Source of the DNA: Sphingomonas immobilis
Lineage (GTDB): Bacteria; Pseudomonadota; Alphaproteobacteria; Sphingomonadales; Sphingomonadaceae
Assembly (NCBI RefSeq): GCF_030580995.1
Contig: NZ_JAUQSZ010000009.1
Location: 62,001 to 126,000 of the forward strand
DNA length: 64,000 nt
Reading direction: 5' to 3'
Below are positions 57,947 to 64,000 of the stretch, piece after piece. A model generated the notes under the pieces. The model was not told where the DNA came from and did no database searches. It was given only the letters and a program-made list of their open reading frames with translations. The position numbers and the translations under genes are program-made. Positions within the stretch are counted from its first letter, which is position 1. Every line of letters begins with the position of its first letter.

Positions 57947-58807
57947 ATGTCGATACAAAATCTGCTGATCCCCGGCCCTGATGGCGACCTGTCGGTTCGG
58001 GTCAAAGCGCCGTCGCGCGCAAGCGCGGGGGCGGTAGTCCTGGTCCAGGGTTCCAATCTTACCGGCCAGTCGATGTTCGACTTCAGCTTTCCCGGCGGTG
58101 ACGATTATTCGCTGATGGACCAGATCGTCGCGCTGGGCTTCACCGCGGTCACATTCGCGATTCGCGGGTACGGTGCCTCCACACTCTCGGGCGATCCCTT
58201 CGGCGTCACCACCGAAGCGGCGATCGAAGACCTTGCCGCGGTGATGGCGTGGACGATCGGCCAAGGCCATCATCGCCCGCATCTGCTCGGCTTCTCCTGG
58301 GGCGGCCGCATCGCCGGCCGCTATGTCGAAACGCATGGCGACACAGTCGATCGGCTGATCCTGTACGATCCCGCGCGCGGCGGCGGCAATGTCGTCTTGC
58401 CGGCGCCGGGGCCCGGCGACGGATGGTGGATCAATTCACCGGACTTCTATCTCGAAAAATTCGAGCCGCAGCACACGGCCGCGGATTTGCGGGCGGCACT
58501 GGCGACGCATGTCGTCGCGCATGACGCACGCGCGCCCAACGGCATCCGGCTGGAAAACGCCACGCCGGTCACCGCCATCCGGCCCGGGGAAATCCGGCGT
58601 CCCACGCTGCTGGTCTACGGAATCGACGCGGCCAAGGCGAGTTACATGCAGGGCGGCGTATCGCGCGCCGATTTCTTCGAGCAACTCGCCACGGACGACA
58701 AGAGCTTCGTGATCCTGCCCGGCGGCGGCGATTTCCTGCATTTCCAGCACGGACGGCACCGGCTGTTCCAGACGATCGCGGATTTCCTGGCGGCACCCGG
58801 TGCCTGA
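57947..58807 (+). CDS. Alpha/beta hydrolase (3), paralogue of the one at 55008
   Basis: 286 residues. Nucleophile S117 in LLGFSWGGRIAG; the C-terminal base lies in LPGGGDFLHFQHGRHR. Homologous to the 55008-55841 protein across its whole length. First gene of the plus-strand operon opposite the LysR gene. Its last eight bases overlap the GTG start of the small AtzG-like gene, so the next product is translationally coupled. The ATG at 57947 was chosen by comparison with its paralogue. Confidence 0.83.
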   Translation: MSIQNLLIPGPDGDLSVRVKAPSRASAGAVVLVQGSNLTGQSMFDFSFPGGDDYSLMDQIVALGFTAVTFAIRGYGASTLSGDPFGVTTEAAIEDLAAVMAWTIGQGHHRPHLLGFSWGGRIAGRYVETHGDTVDRLILYDPARGGGNVVLPAPGPGDGWWINSPDFYLEKFEPQHTAADLRAALATHVVAHDARAPNGIRLENATPVTAIRPGEIRRPTLLVYGIDAAKASYMQGGVSRADFFEQLATDDKSFVILPGGGDFLHFQHGRHRLFQTIADFLAAPGA

Positions 58808-58991
58808 TTCACCCCCGGCGATCGACGATGCCGCGATCGCGGCATGGGCCTGTGCGATCGGGCTGGAGACGGCGATGCGGGAACGCCCCCAGGAGATTCA
58901 CGACGCGGCGCGTGCTGCGCTGACGCTGGGCGCGTCGCTCGCGCGGCTCGAGGCGGCGATGGCCGAGCCCCCGCCGCCCCTCGCGCCATGA
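58800..58991 (+). CDS. AtzG-like (DUF4089-type) small subunit of an amidase
   Basis: 63 residues: DDAAIAAWACAIGLETAMRE then RPQEIHDAARAALTLGASLA, ending in PPPPLAP. This is the layout of the AtzG/DUF4089 family, small helical proteins that form a complex with AtzE-like amidases. The position fits exactly: the start overlaps the hydrolase stop and the stop overlaps the amidase ATG (ATGA). The GTG at 58800 is the only start that keeps the whole helical region. AtzG assignment is based on length, helical pattern and neighbour, so it is probable but not certain. Confidence 0.65.
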   Translation: MPDSPPAIDDAAIAAWACAIGLETAMRERPQEIHDAARAALTLGASLARLEAAMAEPPPPLAP

Positions 58992-60340
58992 GCGACCCCT
59001 GCTGGCTCGGGGTGGCCGGGCTTGCGAAAGCCTATCGCACGGGCAGCCTGCGTCCCACCGATCTGACCGAGGCGCTGATCGCCCGGATCGACCGCCTCGA
59101 ACCCGCGCTTCACGCTTTCATAGCGCTCGATCGCGAGGCCCTGCGCGCCGACGCGCGCGCCGCCGACGCCGTGTTCGCGCACAATGGCGATCCCGCGCCG
59201 CTGACCGGCATTCCGATCGGCATCAAGGACGTGATCGACGTGGCGGGTTTTACCACGACCTGTCATTCCGCGATCCTCGAACATGCGCCACCTGCCACGC
59301 TCGACGCGGCCGTCGTCACGCATTTGCGCAGGGCCGGCGCGACCATCGCCGGCAAGCTCGCCACGCATGAATTCGCGATCGGCGGACCGGCGTTCGACCT
59401 TCCCTTTCCGCCCGCGCGCAACCCCTGGAACGTCGCCCATCACCCCGGCGGTTCCTCGTCGGGCGCCGGCACCGCGGTCGCGGGCGGGCTGTTGCCGGGC
59501 GCGATCGGGACGGATACGGCCGGGTCGGTTCGCAACCCGGCGAGCGCGTGCGGAATCGTCGGTCTCAAGCCCACCCGCGGCGTTGTGCCGACCAAGGGGG
59601 TTTTCCCGCTTGCGCCCAGTCTCGATCATGTCGGCCCGCTGGCGCGCTGCGTCGACGACGTCGCTCTGTTGTTCGCGGCGATGACGGCGCAGAAGATACG
59701 ATCGGGCATGCCCGGCAAGATCGAGGACGTTCGCATCGGTGTGGTCCGCCATTTCCACGAGCGCGACATGCCCTGCGACGACGCCGTGGCGGCTGCGTTC
59801 GAAGCGGCGGTGTCGGTACTGGCCAGGCTGGGCGCCAGGATCGTTCCGATCGACCTCGCGCCGCTGAACGATTTTGCAGACGTGACACGCGCCGTCATGC
59901 AGGCGGAAGGTTTCGCCGTTCACCGTGCCTGGATGCGGGCGCGGCCGGGCGACTATTGCGCGATCACGCGCCGCACGTTGCTGCCGGGCGCGTTTCTGTC
60001 CGCCGATGCGCTCGCCACGGCGCTGCGGCTGCGGGCCGCCTTGTTCGCCAATGTCGAGGATACCTTCGCCGGCGTCGATATCCTGCTCACCGCCAGCAGC
60101 ATGACGCCAGCATGCCGGATCGACGATCCAGCGGAAATTGCGCGAACCTACATGCGGAACGCGCGCGCGCCGTTCAATCTGACCGGCCACCCGGCTCTGG
60201 CGATGATGGCGGGCCTCTCGCCGGACGGTCTGCCGCTGTCGATCCAGTTTGCTGCGCGCCGGCACCAGGAAGCGCTGCTGCTGAACGTCGCGGCCGCCTA
60301 TGAGCAGGCGATGGGTGGGCCGCGGCGACCGCCGATTTGA
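58988..60340 (+). CDS. Amidase-signature hydrolase (AtzE/GatA-like)
   Basis: 450 residues. The Ser-cisSer-Lys triad is complete: K80 in GIPIGIKDVIDVAG, S156 in HHPGGSSSGAGTAVAGG and nucleophile S180 in GTDTAGSVRNPASACG. GLKPTRGVVPTKGVFPLAPS follows. The preceding AtzG-like gene and coupled starts suggest an AtzE-type enzyme that hydrolyses an amide, urea or biuret-like bond. It may equally act on a small aryl or alkyl amide. GatA is unlikely because gatB and gatC are absent. The ATG at 58988 overlaps the AtzG-like stop. Confidence 0.9.
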   Translation: MSDPCWLGVAGLAKAYRTGSLRPTDLTEALIARIDRLEPALHAFIALDREALRADARAADAVFAHNGDPAPLTGIPIGIKDVIDVAGFTTTCHSAILEHAPPATLDAAVVTHLRRAGATIAGKLATHEFAIGGPAFDLPFPPARNPWNVAHHPGGSSSGAGTAVAGGLLPGAIGTDTAGSVRNPASACGIVGLKPTRGVVPTKGVFPLAPSLDHVGPLARCVDDVALLFAAMTAQKIRSGMPGKIEDVRIGVVRHFHERDMPCDDAVAAAFEAAVSVLARLGARIVPIDLAPLNDFADVTRAVMQAEGFAVHRAWMRARPGDYCAITRRTLLPGAFLSADALATALRLRAALFANVEDTFAGVDILLTASSMTPACRIDDPAEIARTYMRNARAPFNLTGHPALAMMAGLSPDGLPLSIQFAARRHQEALLLNVAAAYEQAMGGPRRPPI

Positions 60341-60437
60341 TGCCAAGGATTGCAGATTCGGCATGACTCGTTGCCGTTACGGCGATGGACAGGACGCGAC
60401 GCGCAGCGTCTGAGACACTATGAGTCAGGAGAACAGC

Positions 60438-61600
<1,163 letters not shown>

Positions 61601-61601
<1 letters not shown>

Positions 61602-62719
61602 TGGCCGCTCTGGACGGATTGCTGGTGGTGGCGCTGGAACAGGCAGTCGCAGCGCCGCTCTGCACCGCACGCCTGGCGGAGGCCGGTGCGCGCGTCATCA
61701 AGATCGAACGCGCAGAAGGCGATTTCGCGCGCGGTTACGATTCGGTCGCGCACGGCGAGAGTGCCTATTTCGCCTGGCTGAACCGCGGCAAGGAATCGCT
61801 CGTCCTCGATATCAAGCAGGCCGGTGATGCGGCCCTGCTGGACCGTCTGCTGGCCCGCGCCGACGTGTTCGTGCAGAATCTGGCGCCCGGCGCCACCGCG
61901 CGAGCAGGCATAGGGTCTGCGGCGTTGCGCGAACGCCATCCCCGGCTCATCACGGTCGATATTTCGGGCTATGGTGAAATCGGTCCTGCCGCGGCGATGA
62001 AGGCCTATGATTTCCTCATCCAGTGCGAAGCGGGGCTTGCGGCCATTACCGGATCACCCGAGGCGCCGGGCCGCGTCGGCGTGTCGGTGGCGGATATCGG
62101 ATGCGGGATGAACGCCCATGCCGCGGTGCTCCAGGCGCTGTTCGAGCGCGAGCGGACCGGGCGTGGCCGCGGGATCGCCGTCTCCTTGTTCGATACGCTG
62201 GCCGACTGGATGACGGTGCCGCTGCTCCACCATGATTATGGCGGCCGCGCGCCGGCCCGCGCCGGGCTCGCGCACCCGTCGATCGCTCCTTATGGGGCCT
62301 TTCCGACCAACGACGGTCCCCAGATCGTGATCGCGATCCAGAACGAGCGCGAATGGGCGGTGCTGTGCGAGCGCGTGCTGGACAATCCCGGACTTGCCGC
62401 GGACGCGCGCTTCAACGGAAACAGCCAGCGTTGTGCGCATCGCGAGGCGCTCGATACGCTGATCGCCGCGACATTCGCGCAACGGTCGCATGCCGATCTG
62501 GTCGCCGTGCTTACGACAGCCAACATCGCGTTTGCATCGGTCAACGAAGTTGCCGATCTGTCGCGGCATCCGCAATTGCGCCGCATCGAGGCGGACAGCC
62601 CGACGGGCGCGGTGTCGCTGCCTGCCTCGCCCGTGCAGTGGGACGGCGCAGCACCGGGCACCGGCGCGATTCCGGCGATCGACGCGCACGGATCCGCCAT
62701 TCGCGCGGAATTCGCATGA
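61601..62719 (+). CDS. CaiB/BaiF family (class III) CoA-transferase
   Basis: 372 residues. Class III signatures: N-terminal EQAVAAPLCTARLAEAGARV with VIKIERAEGDFARGYD, VQNLAPGATAR, the KAYDFLIQCEAGLAAITGSP block and D165 in VSVADIGCGMNAHAAVLQAL as the likely catalytic aspartate. The KAYDFLIQ-EAG pattern is close to mesaconyl-CoA C1:C4 CoA-transferase relatives. It would activate or transfer CoA to an acid feeding the adjacent acyl-CoA dehydrogenase. Translationally coupled to that gene. Confidence 0.9.
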
Positions 62720-62726
62720 TCCACCG

Positions 62727-62749
62727 GCCGTCGCGACGATCGCGACGGC
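62727..62749. other. Intercistronic hairpin
   Basis: A perfect 10-bp stem (62727-62736 with 62740-62749; core GCCGTCGCGA) closes a CGA loop, eight bases past the CoA-transferase stop. No T-run follows and the next gene continues on the same strand, so it may modulate mRNA stability or read-through rather than terminate. Confidence 0.5.
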
Positions 62750-62773
62750 GACCTTCCAACACAAGGAGCCACC

Positions 62774-63064
62774 ATGCCCGCTTATGTCATCTTCACGCGC
62801 GAAAGCACCATCGATCAGTCCGAACTCGATATCTATGCGTCGATGGTGCCGGCCGCCCGCGTCGGCCACGAGATGACGGCGCGGGTTCGCTACGGCGCGT
62901 TCGAAATGCTTGAAGGCGATCCGATAGAGGGCTGCGTCGTTATCGAATTTCCCACGATGGACGCCGCACGCAACTGGTATCACAGCCCAGCCTATCAGGA
63001 AGCCGCGCAGCATCGCTTCGCCGGCTCGCGCTACCGCGCCTTCCTGATACAGGGCGTCGAGTAA
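62774..63064 (+). CDS. DUF1330 family protein
   Basis: 96 residues of the DUF1330 dimeric alpha-beta barrel family: MPAYVIFTRE, the FEMLEGDPIEGCVVIEFPTM block and ARNWYHSPAYQEAAQHR. Function is unknown, but such proteins often lie in degradation operons, like the EthD-type protein of the same fold class upstream. The ATG has AAGGAG upstream. Its stop abuts the stop of the convergent GST gene with no gap. Confidence 0.88.
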   Translation: MPAYVIFTRESTIDQSELDIYASMVPAARVGHEMTARVRYGAFEMLEGDPIEGCVVIEFPTMDAARNWYHSPAYQEAAQHRFAGSRYRAFLIQGVE

Positions 63065-63685
63065 CTAGCCGCGCGGGATCGCGTCGATCTTGCGGCGGGC
63101 GGCGCGATCGTAGCATCGCGCGATCCACGCATCGAGCCGCGGCCAAGCCGACAAGTCGACCTTCATCGCGTTGCGAAACAGTGCGAGCGGCGCGGCGAGG
63201 TTGATATCGGCGACGGTGAAATCCCCGAGCAGATAGTCGTGCCCCGCCAGGGCCGTGTCCAGCAACGCGAACAGCGGCTGCACCGCCGTCAGCTTCGCAT
63301 CGATCGCGGCCGGATCGCGCTCGGACGCGGGCGTCAGCACCAGCAGCTTGAACAGCGGCAGGATGTGCGGCTCCATCTCGGTTGCGAGCCACATCGTCCA
63401 TTGCAGCACACGCGCCTGGCGCGCGGGTTCGGCCGGCCACAGCGATCCCGTTCCGTAGGTCTGCGCCATATACAGGTTCATCGCGAGCGATTCGCTCATC
63501 ACGACGTCGCCGTCCGTCAGTGCCGGAAGCTTTCCCGATGGGTTGATCGCCAGATAGGCCGGATCGCGCGTGCTGCCGTCCTTGGTGGAGAGCGGTTTCC
63601 AGTCGTAGACGACGCCCAGTTCCTCGGCCGCCCACAGGCAACGCGACGCGCGCGTGTTAATCGAACCGTAGATCGTCAACGTCAT
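63065..63685 (-). CDS. Glutathione S-transferase family protein (3)
   Basis: 206 residues. N-terminal TLTIYGSINTRASRCLWAAE with the RAS-type serine/arginine site, cis-Pro loop INPSGKLPALTDGDVVMSES, and C-terminal LLGDFTVADINLA. Closely related to the GST at 51029-51658 (see there) and distinct from the CPFSER type at 56038. It is divergent from the FAD monooxygenase gene, so both share a 137-bp control region. The ATG at 63685 has GGAG seven bases upstream. Confidence 0.88.
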   Translation of the reverse strand: MTLTIYGSINTRASRCLWAAEELGVVYDWKPLSTKDGSTRDPAYLAINPSGKLPALTDGDVVMSESLAMNLYMAQTYGTGSLWPAEPARQARVLQWTMWLATEMEPHILPLFKLLVLTPASERDPAAIDAKLTAVQPLFALLDTALAGHDYLLGDFTVADINLAAPLALFRNAMKVDLSAWPRLDAWIARCYDRAARRKIDAIPRG

Positions 63686-63822
63686 GGCAGTCTCCGCTTG
63701 GGCGAGAGCCATGCATCGGGCGGGACCACGGTACGAGCTACCGCGTGACATACGACGTCCACATATCGAACGCATGCCGCTACGCGGAGGGCGAAAGCTG
63801 CGCGCCCGGATACGGTCGCGTC

Positions 63823-64000
63823 ATGGAAAAACGTACTCCAGGCGCCCCATATGATGTCCTGATACTTGGTGCCGGACTGGGCGGGATCGGCATGGCGTCG
63901 CGCCTCAAGGCCGCCGGCATCGGCAATTTCGTGGTGATCGAGAAAGCCGATAGCCCCGGCGGAACGTGGCGCGACAACATTTATCCCGGGGCCGCCTGCG
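63823..64000 (+). CDS. FAD-containing monooxygenase, Baeyer-Villiger/FMO type (3' truncated by window edge)
   Basis: Only the first 59 residues are in the window. The dinucleotide-binding GAGLGGIGMASRL follows YDVLIL, then FVVIEKADSPGGTWRDN and IYPGAAC. GGTWRDN-YPGAACD is the characteristic start of flavin monooxygenases of the Baeyer-Villiger and FMO group. It would use NADPH and oxygen to insert an oxygen next to a ketone or hydroxylate a heteroatom. The distinguishing FxGxxxHxxxW motif lies beyond the window. Divergent from GST 3. Confidence 0.87.
   Translation, partial: MEKRTPGAPYDVLILGAGLGGIGMASRLKAAGIGNFVVIEKADSPGGTWRDNIYPGAAC

Noticed and set aside
58988..60340. Assignment of the amidase as GatA of the Glu-tRNA amidotransferase
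   Set aside because: No gatB or gatC is present and the AtzG-like partner and catabolic neighbours point to an AtzE-type enzyme.

Overview
The window is GC-rich chromosomal DNA from an alphaproteobacterium, most likely a sphingomonad (Sphingomonas or a close relative). The assignment rests on gene content and order: a sufD-sufS-sufT-sufA run, a MucR-family regulator followed by a Fur-type regulator, a miaB-phoH-ybeY-corC run, a tamA-tamB pair, lepB-rnc-era, and intergenic repeats of a kind common in sphingomonads. No IS element, integrase, phage structural gene, CRISPR array or riboswitch was recognised.

The first 50.7 kb is mostly core genome. It opens inside sufD and continues through the SUF Fe-S assembly genes (1-2546), an M16 peptidase, nfuA, a nitroreductase-family reductase, tsaB-rimI, a MucR-family regulator, a Fur-family regulator, an acyltransferase and miaB-phoH-ybeY-corC (to 13998). 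From 14.0 to 22.1 kb lie envelope and oxidative-stress genes (L,D-transpeptidase-like protein, lipoprotein, secreted protein, katG, sorbosone-dehydrogenase-like protein) and a patch of small regulatory and hypothetical genes. That patch includes a LexA/S24-type repressor divergent from a two-gene operon, with a perfect palindrome just upstream of the repressor. tamA-tamB (22.1-28.2 kb) encode the translocation and assembly module. A minus-strand operon (28.2-34.6 kb) encodes an outer-membrane factor, periplasmic adaptor, ABC ATPase and MacB-type permease, with small membrane proteins behind it. Next come methylmalonyl-CoA epimerase, acs, an M13 peptidase, a CheY-like regulator, parDE, gor, pgi, lepB-rnc-era, an AEC transporter, a sirtuin, dapB and nth, ending at tRNA-Arg(CCG) (50727-50803).

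The last 13 kb (51.0-64.0 kb), starting immediately after the tRNA, is different. It is a dense block of accessory catabolic enzymes: three GSTs, an EthD-type protein, an MmgE/PrpD protein, three alpha/beta hydrolases, a LysR regulator, a 63-residue AtzG-like protein coupled to an amidase-signature enzyme, an acyl-CoA dehydrogenase, a family III CoA-transferase, a DUF1330 protein and the start of an FAD monooxygenase that runs off the window. It looks like a pathway in which a ring or ketone is oxidised, an ester or amide is hydrolysed, and the acid is activated as a CoA thioester and oxidised. The substrate cannot be named from sequence. This block is the best candidate for an undescribed system here. 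Two homologous gene pairs inside it (two GSTs, two hydrolases) point to growth by duplication.

Non-coding structure includes five repeat or hairpin families: two copies of a 69-84 bp inverted repeat (43071, 46312), a perfect 25-bp inverted repeat (34658-34745), C/G-rich hairpins (30891-31000, 38005, 38125) and two structured elements with the same stem order but different sequence (37825 and 40482).
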